Below are positions 1-7,018 of a stretch of 11,542 nucleotides of DNA, piece by piece. Source of the stretch: Clostridiales bacterium (GTDB lineage: Bacteria > Bacillota > Clostridia > Christensenellales > Christensenellaceae). The stretch lies in assembly GCA_003510345.1 (NCBI GenBank), contig DOMW01000211.1, positions 3,004 through 14,545 on the forward strand, written 5' to 3'. The notes under the pieces were generated by a model. The model was not told the DNA's origin. It searched no databases and worked only from the letters and a program-made list of their open reading frames with translations. Positions within the stretch are counted from its first letter, which is position 1. Every line of letters begins with the position of its first letter. Made by a program: the position numbers and the translations under genes.

Positions 1-28
1 AAAACAGGCCGCAAAGATGGCCGCGCTA

Positions 29-79
29 TTTGATCAGTGGTTACCTATGGACTGGGGATACAAACCCATTTTGATCAGT
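29..79. repeat. Short direct repeat TTTGATCAGT, two copies
   Basis: The ten-base word TTTGATCAGT occurs at 29-38 and again at 70-79, start to start 41 bases. Each copy contains the palindrome TGATCA. The first 99 bases hold no gene I can support, and the repeat lies between the window edge and the hairpin at 100-134. It could be a binding-site pair or chance. Confidence 0.4.
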
Positions 80-99
80 AATTCCCTAAGTTTTGCCAA

Positions 100-134
100 T
101 AAGAATCCCCGCCCTACTTTCACGGGGATTCTTA
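100..134 (-). terminator. Hairpin terminator downstream of the DUF308 gene
   Basis: A perfect 12-bp stem (TAAGAATCCCCG at 100-111 with its complement at 123-134) encloses an 11-base loop. It lies about 50 bases past the stop codon of the leftward DUF308 gene. Neither side has a strong run of T, only T-rich sequence, so it may act in both directions and be only moderately efficient. Confidence 0.6.
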
Positions 135-184
135 TAGTTCTAAAAAGTTTACAGGCCGCCGCGCACCGCGGATACCCGGCCAGT

Positions 185-724
185 TCAGCGCCTGTCGCGC
201 AGCATGGCCCAGTGTACGATCGAAATGATGCCGAACAGCAGCATACACACGCCCAGCAATACGCCCACTACGTTGCCGCCCGCGAATACGCCGATCAGCA
301 TGATGATCCCCAGGGCGACCGCCGCAAGCGCCAGCACGGTGGATACTTTCCAAAAAGAACCGCCCGCGTGCTTCAGCGCGGTGGAAGCATACAGATTCAT
401 GATACCCACGATGAGTATCCAGATGCCAATAACGAGTGGCAGCAGTATATTCGCGAAAAAACCGTTGAAGATCAGAAGTATAATTCCTAAAATCACCCCG
501 ATGACGGGCGCGGTCAGGCTGCCCGCTTCGCTGCCCCGCTGCCGTTTGACGATGTGAACCGCCATCATAACGCCGCCAACCACAAGCAATATGACGCCGA
601 GGACGATCACGATACCCTGCATCGCCTCAGTGGGACGCGCGATAAGTATGAGGCCAAATACTAAAAGAACGATATTTACGATCAATTTAAATGTATCACC
701 CGAAAAAGTTCTTCTGTTTTCCAT
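185..724 (-). CDS. DUF308 / HdeD-like small integral membrane protein
   Basis: This 179-residue protein is almost entirely hydrophobic, with about six predicted membrane segments, short charged turns (for example VKRQRGSE near residue 65) and a basic tail ending MLRDRR. Paired Gly-rich helices of this kind are typical of the DUF308 family, which includes HdeD; HdeD is linked to acid resistance in enterobacteria, but the role in Firmicutes is unknown. The ATG at 724 is preferred because GGAGGGTG lies 6-7 bases before it; an in-frame TTG at 739 would place that same site inside the gene. It is transcribed leftward, alone, from the promoter at 785-814. The family call rests on overall character, not on a catalytic motif. 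Confidence 0.75.
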   Translation of the reverse strand: MENRRTFSGDTFKLIVNIVLLVFGLILIARPTEAMQGIVIVLGVILLVVGGVMMAVHIVKRQRGSEAGSLTAPVIGVILGIILLIFNGFFANILLPLVIGIWILIVGIMNLYASTALKHAGGSFWKVSTVLALAAVALGIIMLIGVFAGGNVVGVLLGVCMLLFGIISIVHWAMLRDRR

Positions 725-784
725 AAAAACACCCTCCAATCAGCTATTGTTTGCCTACGAAAGCGTATAATATCGGTTACTGTT

Positions 785-814
785 ATCATACACTATATGT
801 AAACAAATTGACAA
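785..814 (-). promoter_or_regulatory. Sigma-A type promoter of the DUF308 gene
   Basis: Read leftward, TTGTCA (809-814) and TATGAT (785-790) are separated by 18 bases. Each box matches consensus at five of six positions. It lies about 60 bases before the start codon, leaving a short leader with the GGAGGGTG ribosome binding site. Confidence 0.7.
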
Positions 815-929
815 CCCAAAAACAAAGGTAAACCGATTTTATCTGCTTGCAGCCATAGCGGTTTTTGGAGTTGCGCCCATCCCTTACCGGCTGGGAACGC
901 ACCATAGCCACGCCCCCAACCGGAAATAC

Positions 930-959
930 TTGCCTGCCCGCCACCTTGTCGTATATAAT
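930..959 (+). promoter_or_regulatory. Probable glnA promoter
   Basis: A perfect TATAAT at 954-959 lies 18 bases after TTGCCT (930-935, four of six matches). Transcription would begin near 966, giving a leader of under 30 bases with AAAGGAG before the glnA ATG. I see no clear full-length GlnR/TnrA operator over it. Confidence 0.6.
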
Positions 960-992
960 TAATAAGGTTTATCTTAAATAAAGGAGCTTACA

Positions 993-2324
993 ATGGCGAA
1001 ATACAGTAAACAGGATATTCGCGACATTATAGAAAAGCGGGACATCAAGTTCCTGCGCCTGCAATTTACGGATGTATTCGGTATCCTGAAAAACATCACG
1101 GTGATGGCGCCCTCGGCGGACAAAGTGATGGAGGAGGGCTGTATGTTCGACGGCTCTTCAATCGACGGCTTTGCGCGCATAGAAGAATCGGACATGATGC
1201 TGATGCCGGATATCGATACGTTCGAGGTCTTTCCCTGGTCCAACCCAAAAGGCCGCACCGCGCGGTTTATATGCGACGTGTTTACGACGGACGGCACACC
1301 ATACGCCTCCTGCCCGCGCGGCATACTAAAGCGCCAGCTAAAACGCGCCGCCGAAATGGGATTCAGCTTAAATGTCGGCCCGGAATGCGAGTTTTTTTTG
1401 TTCCAGCGGGATGAAAAAGGCAAACCCACCCTTGATACAAACGATGAGGGCGGCTATTTTGACCTGGCCCCGCTCGACACGGGCGGCGGGGCGCGGCGGG
1501 ATATCTGCCTTGCGCTCGAGGAGATGGGGTTTCAAATCGAAGCGGCCCACCACGAATGCGCCGCCGGGCAGCACGAGATAGATTTTAAATATGGAGACGC
1601 GCTTAAAATGGCGGACGACGTGATGACATTCAAGATCGTGGTTAAGCGTATCGCGCAGACACATGACCTGCACGCCACATTTATGCCTAAACCAATCTAC
1701 GGCGTGGCGGGCAGCGGTATGCACATCAATATGTCGCTATGTACAGACACGGGCAACGCGTTTTGCAGCGAGCAGGACGAATGGGGGCTTTCCAAGGAGG
1801 CGTATGGCTTTATGGCCGGGCTCATGCGGCATGCGCGCGGGCTTTCGCTGCTTACAAACCCGACGGTAAATTCCTACAAGCGCCTCGTTCCCGGTTTTGA
1901 AGCGCCCTGCTACATCGCGTGGTCTGCAAAAAACAGAAGCCCGCTGGTGCGCGTGCCGCACGCGAGCGGTTCCGCCACGCGGCTCGAGCTTAGGAACCCG
2001 GACTCCTCCGCCAACCCGTACCTCGCTTTTGCGGGCGTGCTGGCGGCCGGGCTGGAGGGCGTCGCGGAGGAAATGACGCCGCCGCCGCCGGTAGACAAAA
2101 ACATTTACACGCTGACCGAGGAAGAAAAGAGCAGGCACAATGTAAAACGTATGCCGCAGAACATGCTGGACGCGATAGAAGCGTTTATGGCCGACCCGCT
2201 TATGAAAGAGGTTTTGGGCGAAAGCGCTTACAGAAAATACTTAAAGGGCAAGCAATCGGAGTGGTTTGATTATTCCACCGATGTGCATGAATGGGAGCGC
2301 GAGCGTTACCTCACAAAATATTGA
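993..2324 (+). CDS. glnA: Glutamine synthetase, type I (GSI-alpha)
   Basis: It catalyses ATP-dependent condensation of glutamate and ammonium to glutamine in the cytosol, normally as a dodecamer. At 443 residues it has the length of the Firmicute GSI-alpha class, without the adenylylation region of longer GSI-beta enzymes. Visible motifs in order: DGSSIDGF (residues 53-60), with Arg62 at the position that mediates glutamine feedback inhibition in the Bacillus enzyme; the metal-binding GPECEFFLF; HHECAAGQHEID; PKPIYGVAGSGMHINMS; NPTVNSYKRLVPGFEAP, which includes the Glu flap; and RLELRNPDSSANPYLAFA. The C-terminus ends WERERYLTKY, like the Bacillus protein, whose C-terminal region contacts GlnR/TnrA. 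The start is fixed by AAAGGAG seven bases upstream. The gene looks intact. The vanW-like gene follows with an overlap of three bases. Confidence 0.97.
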   Translation: MAKYSKQDIRDIIEKRDIKFLRLQFTDVFGILKNITVMAPSADKVMEEGCMFDGSSIDGFARIEESDMMLMPDIDTFEVFPWSNPKGRTARFICDVFTTDGTPYASCPRGILKRQLKRAAEMGFSLNVGPECEFFLFQRDEKGKPTLDTNDEGGYFDLAPLDTGGGARRDICLALEEMGFQIEAAHHECAAGQHEIDFKYGDALKMADDVMTFKIVVKRIAQTHDLHATFMPKPIYGVAGSGMHINMSLCTDTGNAFCSEQDEWGLSKEAYGFMAGLMRHARGLSLLTNPTVNSYKRLVPGFEAPCYIAWSAKNRSPLVRVPHASGSATRLELRNPDSSANPYLAFAGVLAAGLEGVAEEMTPPPPVDKNIYTLTEEEKSRHNVKRMPQNMLDAIEAFMADPLMKEVLGESAYRKYLKGKQSEWFDYSTDVHEWERERYLTKY

Positions 2325-3727
2325 AAAAAGAGAGAGTATTACAACTAAAATATATATGGGCTGCGCTGCTGCCGGTAATCGTTTGCCTGCTTTTTATTTG
2401 CTGCGCACGGGCTGAGGAACCCGTCTCCCAAAAGGTCGTGGATGTGTCCGTTTCGCCACAGGTGTTTGATACGGGCGTTTTTATCGAAGGGACAGATGTG
2501 TCCGGCCTTTCGCTCGCGGAGGGCACGGAAAAAGCGATGGACGTGCTGGAGCAATTGCTGGAAACGCGTATCACATTCACAGTGGAAACGCCGGGAACAC
2601 CGCTCACCTATTCATACCGGCTTAAAAACCTCGGCGTTACGGCGGACCCCGGACCCCTGATTCAGCAAGCGTTTACATACAAAAACACAGCCGGGCAGCC
2701 CGCCGATTTTCCGCTGGAGCTGCAAATGGATGAGGACTATATCTGCGGTTTGCTGGAAGCGATGCGCGAAGAAGAAGGCTGGGGCCTTGCGCCCGTTTCC
2801 TCCTCTTACTATGTGGAGACCTATTCCAACGAAGAAAACCTTACGACGGGCGGCGTGCTCAAGCGTTCCGAACCGGAGGACGGTTATGAAGTCGACATCG
2901 CCGGGCTTGCCTCCGCCATTGTGTCGAAAATACACGCGCGTGATTTCAGTGATTTTGAAGCGCCTGTAAACCACCTCGAGGGGAACGACGAAGCGGCGGC
3001 GGTGGGCGAGATGATCCTTATGGGGCGTTACCGCACCCATTACGACGACTCCGGCGAGGGGCGGCGGTACAACATATGGAAGATAAGCGAAAAACTGAAC
3101 GGCGCCAAGCTTTTTGCGGGTAAAGTGTTTTCGGTAAACGACCATGTGGGCGAGCGGAATGAAGAAAACGGCTGGGCCGTAGCTTATGGCATAGAAGACG
3201 GCGTGTACACCGAGCAATATGGCGGCGGCATCTGCCAGGTTTCCTCCACATTTTACAACGCAACGTTGCGCGCTGAAATGGAACCCACCGCCCGCGTGCC
3301 CCATACGATCGCGGCAAGCTACGTTCCCAAAGGGATGGACGCGACCATCTCCACCGGCGGGCCGGACTTCAAGGTAAAAAATATACTCGACACGAATATG
3401 TATGTGATCGTAACGTGCAACGGCCCGAAAAGCTGGGTGCAGGTAGAAATCTACGGCACGCGCGCGCGTGATTATGAGCTGGCATTCTGGAGCGAGCTTG
3501 CCAGCGAACAGGAAATGCCCGCGCCCATCTACGAGGTTAACCCTTCCCTCGGCGAGTTTGAGAAAAAACTGGTACGGCCGGGGCAAAAGGGTGAAACATG
3601 GGAAGTGTACCGGGAAAAGAAAAGCTATGACGGCACGCTGCTTGAGGAAGAAACGCTGATAACCACATCCACCTACGACCCGATCGCGCCTAAATATGAG
3701 GTGGGGAGCGGGGTAGCCATTCCGTGA
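2321..3727 (+). CDS. Secreted or membrane-anchored VanW family protein with C-terminal G5-like domain
   Basis: The protein (about 468 residues) has a basic start, a hydrophobic segment (IWAALLPVIVCLLFICCARA) acting as signal peptide or anchor, a YoaR-type N-terminal part, a VanW domain at about residues 240-370 and a C-terminal G5-like region. The VanW signature is clear: GKVFSVNDHVG, then YGGGICQVSSTFYNA, then VPHTIAASYVPKGMDATIS. G5 character is seen in KKLVRPGQKGETWEVYREK and the closing STYDPIAP. VanW is named after a vancomycin cluster gene of unknown activity; such proteins are thought to act at the cell wall. The frame is open from an ATG at 2291 inside glnA, but no ribosome site precedes it. 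The TTG at 2321 overlaps the glnA stop as TTGA and gives a proper signal peptide, suggesting translational coupling. The start remains uncertain. Confidence 0.88.
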   Translation: MKKERVLQLKYIWAALLPVIVCLLFICCARAEEPVSQKVVDVSVSPQVFDTGVFIEGTDVSGLSLAEGTEKAMDVLEQLLETRITFTVETPGTPLTYSYRLKNLGVTADPGPLIQQAFTYKNTAGQPADFPLELQMDEDYICGLLEAMREEEGWGLAPVSSSYYVETYSNEENLTTGGVLKRSEPEDGYEVDIAGLASAIVSKIHARDFSDFEAPVNHLEGNDEAAAVGEMILMGRYRTHYDDSGEGRRYNIWKISEKLNGAKLFAGKVFSVNDHVGERNEENGWAVAYGIEDGVYTEQYGGGICQVSSTFYNATLRAEMEPTARVPHTIAASYVPKGMDATISTGGPDFKVKNILDTNMYVIVTCNGPKSWVQVEIYGTRARDYELAFWSELASEQEMPAPIYEVNPSLGEFEKKLVRPGQKGETWEVYREKKSYDGTLLEEETLITTSTYDPIAPKYEVGSGVAIP

Positions 3728-3773
3728 GCGGGGATACATTATGATTTTCATAGCGCCAGCCAGCAAAAATCTG

Positions 3774-3802
3774 TTTACAAGCGGGCGCGGTTGCATTATA
3801 AA
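3774..3802 (+). promoter_or_regulatory. Rubrerythrin promoter
   Basis: TTTACA (3774-3779) and TATAAA (3797-3802) are spaced by exactly 17 bases, each five of six to consensus. The sequence TTATAAATATAGAAT over the -10 matches ten of fifteen positions of the PerR-box consensus, with a good left half only. Peroxide control is therefore possible but weakly supported. Confidence 0.7.
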
Positions 3803-3869
3803 TATAGAATAGGGTTTTATGGGAAGTTTGCCCGGAAAAACCGAAAAACAAGCGAAAAGGAGTATGGGT

Positions 3870-4409
3870 ATGGCAGAATTAAAAGGAAGTAAGACGGAAA
3901 AAAACCTGGAGGCGGCGTTTGCGGGGGAATCGCAGGCGAGAAACAAATACACTTATTTTGCGTCGCAGGCAAAAAAAGAAGGGTACGAGCAGATCGCGGA
4001 TTTTTTTATCGAGACGGCGAATAACGAAAAAGAACACGCGAAGATCTGGTTTAAACTGCTGCATCAAGGCGTTCCCAAAACGGAGGAAAACCTGCTTGCC
4101 GCCGCGGCAGGTGAGAATTACGAGTGGACGGATATGTATAAACAGTTTGCCGAAGAAGCAAAGGCGGAGGGGTTTGACCACATTGCCGGGTTGTTTGAAA
4201 AAGTGGGCGCGATCGAAAAAGAGCACGAGGCGCGGTATCGCGAGCTTTTGGAAAACCTCAAGAGCGGCAAAGTGTTTGCCCGCCAGCCGGAAGTGGAATG
4301 GCACTGCGCAAATTGCGGCCATATTTATGTAGGCGTGGAAGCGCCCGACGTATGCCCGGTATGCGCGCATCCGCAGGCATATTTTGCAATCAGGGCAACG
4401 AATTATTGA
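3870..4409 (+). CDS. rbr: Rubrerythrin (diiron peroxidase)
   Basis: Rubrerythrin reduces hydrogen peroxide in the cytosol of anaerobes. The 179-residue protein has the classic two-part layout. The ferritin-like domain carries the diiron ligands Glu20 (in FAGESQAR), Glu53 and His56 (in NEKEH), Glu82 and Glu85 (in GENYEW), and Glu116 and His119 (in IEKEH). The C-terminal rubredoxin-like domain has two Cys pairs, Cys146/Cys149 (CANC) and Cys162/Cys165 (CPVC), followed by HPQAYF. All expected metal ligands are present. The ATG at 3870 is chosen because AAAAGGAG ends seven bases before it; ATG 3864 is too close, and an open extension to 3819 has no ribosome site. It forms a single-gene unit between its own promoter and a strong terminator. 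Confidence 0.96.
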   Translation: MAELKGSKTEKNLEAAFAGESQARNKYTYFASQAKKEGYEQIADFFIETANNEKEHAKIWFKLLHQGVPKTEENLLAAAAGENYEWTDMYKQFAEEAKAEGFDHIAGLFEKVGAIEKEHEARYRELLENLKSGKVFARQPEVEWHCANCGHIYVGVEAPDVCPVCAHPQAYFAIRATNY

Positions 4410-4423
4410 GAAGTATATAGCGC

Positions 4424-4458
4424 AAAGGGAGCCTGGCAGGGCTCCCTTTTGTATTTTA
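4424..4458 (+). terminator. Rho-independent terminator after rubrerythrin
   Basis: AAAGGGAGCC (4424-4433) pairs perfectly with GGCTCCCTTT (4440-4449) around a six-base loop and runs into TTTTGTATTTTAT. It starts 15 bases after the rubrerythrin stop. The A-rich left side means it may also stop the leftward transcript of the corrinoid gene. Confidence 0.9.
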
Positions 4459-4466
4459 TAACGTTG

Positions 4467-4492
4467 TTTGTAGTATTATTTTGTAGTATTAT
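4467..4492. repeat. Perfect tandem duplication of 13 bases
   Basis: TTTGTAGTATTAT is repeated back to back at 4467-4479 and 4480-4492, ending two bases before the stop triplet of the corrinoid gene. It looks like a slippage duplication in the AT-rich gap between two convergent genes. Confidence 0.85.
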
Positions 4493-4493
4493 A

Positions 4494-5129
4494 TTATGCG
4501 CCCAGTATGGCAAGCGCGGCGTCACTCGCCGAGGCGGCGTCCGCCGTAAAGCAATCCGCGCCGATCGTATCGCAGAAATTCTGCGTTACAGGCGCGCCGC
4601 CCACCATTACTTTGATTTTCCCCTTCATACCTTGCTTTTCCACTTCTTCCACAACGTCTTTCATCACGCTCATCGTTGTGGTAAGAAGCGCGGAGCAGGC
4701 GATAACCCCCGCGTTTTCCGCGATTGCCGCTTCCACAAATTTCTCCGGCGGCACGTCTACGCCAAGGTCGATAACCGTGATCCCTTTGCCTTCCATCATG
4801 ATTTTCACAAGATTTTTTCCAATGTCGTGCAAATCACCTTTCACTGTGCCCAGGATCACTTTCCCCTTGGCGTCCACATCACCTTCGGCCATCGCGGGTT
4901 TTAAGATTTCAATGCCCGCGTTCATGGCGCGCGCGGCGATCAGCACTTCAGGAACGTACACCTCGTTGTTCTTAAACTTTTCACCGATGATGGACATCCC
5001 CGCCAAAAGACCATCGCTCAAGATCTCTTTTGCGGGTTTTCCTTCTTCCAAAGCCGCCGCAACCAGCTCCTTCACATTCTTCGCGCGGCCCTGCTGCACA
5101 AAGGCGCTCAACTCATCATACACGCTCAT
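4494..5129 (-). CDS. Methyltransferase corrinoid protein (MtaC/MtbC/MttC-like)
   Basis: This 211-residue protein carries a cobalamin cofactor that shuttles a methyl group from a substrate-specific methyltransferase to a second methyltransferase acting on tetrahydrofolate or a thiol. Residues 1-85 form the helical cap domain. The B12-binding Rossmann part follows, with the base-off signature DLHDIGKN (Asp99, His101, Gly104; His101 would be the lower cobalt ligand), SALLTTTM from Ser146, and GGAPVT from Gly177. Length and domain order match stand-alone methanol or methylamine corrinoid proteins. The start is supported by GGAGGG six bases before the ATG. It lies 61 bases downstream of the AraC/PocR gene on the same strand, probably one operon. 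No methyltransferase or reactivating ATPase is in the window, so the substrate cannot be named. Confidence 0.92.
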   Translation of the reverse strand: MSVYDELSAFVQQGRAKNVKELVAAALEEGKPAKEILSDGLLAGMSIIGEKFKNNEVYVPEVLIAARAMNAGIEILKPAMAEGDVDAKGKVILGTVKGDLHDIGKNLVKIMMEGKGITVIDLGVDVPPEKFVEAAIAENAGVIACSALLTTTMSVMKDVVEEVEKQGMKGKIKVMVGGAPVTQNFCDTIGADCFTADAASASDAALAILGA

Positions 5130-5190
5130 ACTTTTCCCTCCATATACTTGCTCTTATTTTCATTCGGCTCCCGCCAAAACCATTTCATAT

Positions 5191-6432
5191 TTATAGTTTG
5201 CCGCGCTTATCGCGGAATTTTCCGGGTGACGTACCAGCGGTGCGCTTAAACACCTTGTTAAAATAAGTTTGGTCTTCAAACCCGCATAGATAGGCGACCT
5301 CCACCAGCGGTATCTCCTTTTGCAAAAGCAGCATCTTTGCGCTGTCCACCCGCACCCGGTTTACAAACGATGTGATGGACACGCCCATTTCCTCTTTAAA
5401 TATGCGGCTGATGTACGAGATCGAAAAATTCACACAGTCTGCGATATCGTTGAGCGTGATCTTGCGCATATAATTCCGCCGGATATACGTTATGATGTTC
5501 AATATGATATCCGAATGCTTCACCGCCTTTAAGTCAAACACGCTGTTTGTAAAGCGGATCAACACATTTGCCAGCCACGCGTTCAGTTCATCCATCGTTT
5601 TAAAGCCGCCGATGTCTTTCAGAAAATCGTAGTTTAGGCCAAACACCTGCACCACATCCGCGCCGCCTTCTATCGCCGCCCGTGAAAGCAGCACGATCAA
5701 TTCCGTCGTGCGCGCTTTTATTACTTCAAAATCGCCACCCGAACAAAAGAACACATTGCCCAATATTTCGTTCAGCGCCTTTTGCGCCGCATTCCTGTCG
5801 CCCTGCGCAATATAGTTTTGCAGCGCTTTTTCCGCCTCAATCGGGTAGCGGTACGTCTGCGCCGCTTCATTTTTCATTTCTTCGATATAGCGGAACTGCT
5901 CACTGCCGCTCTCCGTAAGCTGTTCCATAATGCGCAGTTCTATGCTGTCGCGCTCCGCCGCGTAAGCGGTAAGCATATACAACACATCCGCAAACGAGCT
6001 CACACGCCCGCATTCCACATACGGGATCTCTTCCGCCAGTTTAAGAAGCTCCCCGCCCGGCTTGCCATCAAAGAAAACCACGAGCGCGTCGGCCATAAAC
6101 TCATCCCTGTCCGTCATCAATAGCGGGCCGGCCACCACGCCGAGCCGCTCCCTGTCATGAGAAAGCATCGCGTTGATAAAGGTAAGCCCTGCGGGGCAAA
6201 GCCATTCGTATTTTCCGCCCCAGCGTTCGGATTCATAGCACGCGTACGAAATCATATCCTTACAAAAGACCCGCGAAAACCGCTGCTGCTGCGTAGCGTA
6301 ACATAGCTTGCAAAACGGGCTGAAATATTGCTGCGCGTCAAGGGCGGAAAGATCGATTATACCGCAGCAAAGCCCGCTTACCGCTTCAAATGCCTTCATA
6401 ATTCGCCGCGCGGATTCCATCATGTTTGCCAA
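5191..6432 (-). CDS. AraC-family regulator with Cys-rich PocR-like sensor domain
   Basis: This is a cytosolic transcription activator, about 413 residues. Residues about 8-165 look like a PocR ligand-binding domain, a PAS-like sensor named after the propanediol regulator. The visible signs are FCKLC (Cys41, Cys44), FCKDM (Cys57), ACYESER (Cys65) and LCPAGL (Cys79). A helical linker follows. The last 105 residues are a two-helix-turn-helix AraC domain (ITLNDIADCVNFSISYISRI, then IPLVEVAYLCGFEDQTYFNK and FKRTAGTSPGKFR). The TTG at 6432 is preferred because GTGAGG lies eight bases before it; ATGs at 6423 and 6420 are alternatives. It precedes the corrinoid gene with a 61-base gap, so it probably controls that gene and methyl-transfer genes located elsewhere. 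Inverted repeats at 6500-6513 and 6545-6557 may be operators. Nothing in the sequence shows the ligand. Confidence 0.9.
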   Translation of the reverse strand: MANMMESARRIMKAFEAVSGLCCGIIDLSALDAQQYFSPFCKLCYATQQQRFSRVFCKDMISYACYESERWGGKYEWLCPAGLTFINAMLSHDRERLGVVAGPLLMTDRDEFMADALVVFFDGKPGGELLKLAEEIPYVECGRVSSFADVLYMLTAYAAERDSIELRIMEQLTESGSEQFRYIEEMKNEAAQTYRYPIEAEKALQNYIAQGDRNAAQKALNEILGNVFFCSGGDFEVIKARTTELIVLLSRAAIEGGADVVQVFGLNYDFLKDIGGFKTMDELNAWLANVLIRFTNSVFDLKAVKHSDIILNIITYIRRNYMRKITLNDIADCVNFSISYISRIFKEEMGVSITSFVNRVRVDSAKMLLLQKEIPLVEVAYLCGFEDQTYFNKVFKRTAGTSPGKFRDKRGKL

Positions 6433-6499
6433 CTTTATAACCTCACTTATAGAGTATACCCGAACAAAACAACTTTATTGGAAAATATTGCGATGTTTT

Positions 6500-6513
6500 G
6501 GATAATCTTATCC
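6500..6513. promoter_or_regulatory. Inverted repeat GGATAA-TC-TTATCC, possible operator
   Basis: Perfect six-base arms with a two-base centre lie about 68 bases upstream of the AraC/PocR gene start. Position and symmetry fit an operator, but AraC proteins more often bind direct repeats, so the binding factor is unknown. Confidence 0.35.
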
Positions 6514-6544
6514 TTGTTTCAGGGCAATTCAACGTTATGTAACA

Positions 6545-6557
6545 GTATACCATATAC
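6545..6557. promoter_or_regulatory. Inverted repeat GTATA-CCA-TATAC, possible operator
   Basis: Five-base perfect arms around CCA. The core GTATAC is also found at 6453-6458, next to the AraC gene, so the two sites could be recognised together. The arms are short and chance is possible. Confidence 0.25.
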
Positions 6558-6748
6558 CGGTGTCCCTTTGTATGGTTGGCGCTTATAATTTCCGGAAAGC
6601 GACCGTTTTGCGTACATTATTTTATTCGCGCCTTTATCCGCGGTATGAACGGCATGTGTGTTGATTCGCCGGGCGGTACAGACTTCTTATGTTGAGGGGC
6701 TCATCAGGCGCTCCGTCAAGGGCGAAGCAGGAAGAGTACTCCGCTATG

Positions 6749-6806
6749 AGAAAAAACGTTCCCTCATAGTAGAATAAATCCACAAACAGGAAGGCACGTT
6801 TTTTCT
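6749..6806. repeat. 11-bp inverted repeat with a competing 7-bp hairpin
   Basis: AGAAAAAACGT (6749-6759) is perfectly complementary to ACGTTTTTTCT (6796-6806). CTATGAG (6744-6750) can instead pair with CTCATAG (6763-6769). The two stems share bases 6749-6750 and cannot be complete at the same time. The long stem has a T run inside its right arm but no run after it, so it is not a standard terminator. Confidence 0.55.
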
Positions 6807-6961
6807 AATCCATTCTTCACCACCCACCCGCGCGCCGAACGGGGAAAAATAGAGGAAGTGGAGAGGCACCCGGCGGGGCAAGGGTACATCAAAGGGCACG
6901 TTGCCGTGAGTGAAATAGAGAAATCGATGCGCATTAATTATTCCCTGATCTTCGCGTGAAG

Positions 6962-6990
6962 TTGCCACTTTATTCTCATTATGCTACAAT
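6962..6990 (+). promoter_or_regulatory. Promoter of the DtxR/MntR-type regulator
   Basis: TTGCCA (6962-6967) and TACAAT (6985-6990) are separated by exactly 17 bases. An imperfect palindrome CTTCGCGTGAAG (6950-6961) touches the -35 box and could be an operator, possibly for autoregulation. Confidence 0.75.
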
Positions 6991-7018
6991 AGAGCAAATC
7001 TGAAAGGGAGGGATATCC

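Larger units (their letters stand above)
6433..6961. other. 529-base gap without a supported gene
   Basis: This gap lies between the divergent AraC and DtxR-type genes. The part near the AraC gene holds TATACT (leftward, about 6452-6457) as a possible -10 without a good -35, plus two inverted repeats listed separately. The part from about 6650 to 6960 is GC-richer. It contains a 39-codon rightward frame (6658-6777) and a 74-codon leftward frame (6744-6968), neither with a ribosome site or a recognisable fold, and an 11-bp inverted repeat at 6749-6806. The block has the look of a dispersed intergenic repeat or a decayed gene, but I cannot show copies elsewhere. Confidence 0.5.

Noticed and set aside
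17..490. Rightward 157-codon frame over the DUF308 gene
   Set aside because: Antisense to a coherent membrane protein; the translation is His/Gln/Arg-rich without a ribosome site.
798..813. GlnR/TnrA-like site TGTAA-N6-TGACA upstream of glnA
   Set aside because: The consensus needs seven bases between the halves and this has six. It is about 180 bases from glnA and overlaps the -35 of the DUF308 promoter instead.
2612..3952. Leftward open frame of 446 codons opposite the VanW and rubrerythrin genes
   Set aside because: It lies antisense to a clear VanW gene with signature motifs, its translation has no family character, and it runs through the rubrerythrin promoter. It is a codon-bias shadow.
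6744..6968. Leftward 74-codon frame
   Set aside because: No ribosome site, no recognised fold, and it overlaps the inverted repeat and reaches the promoter of the DtxR-type gene. Kept only as part of the gap description.
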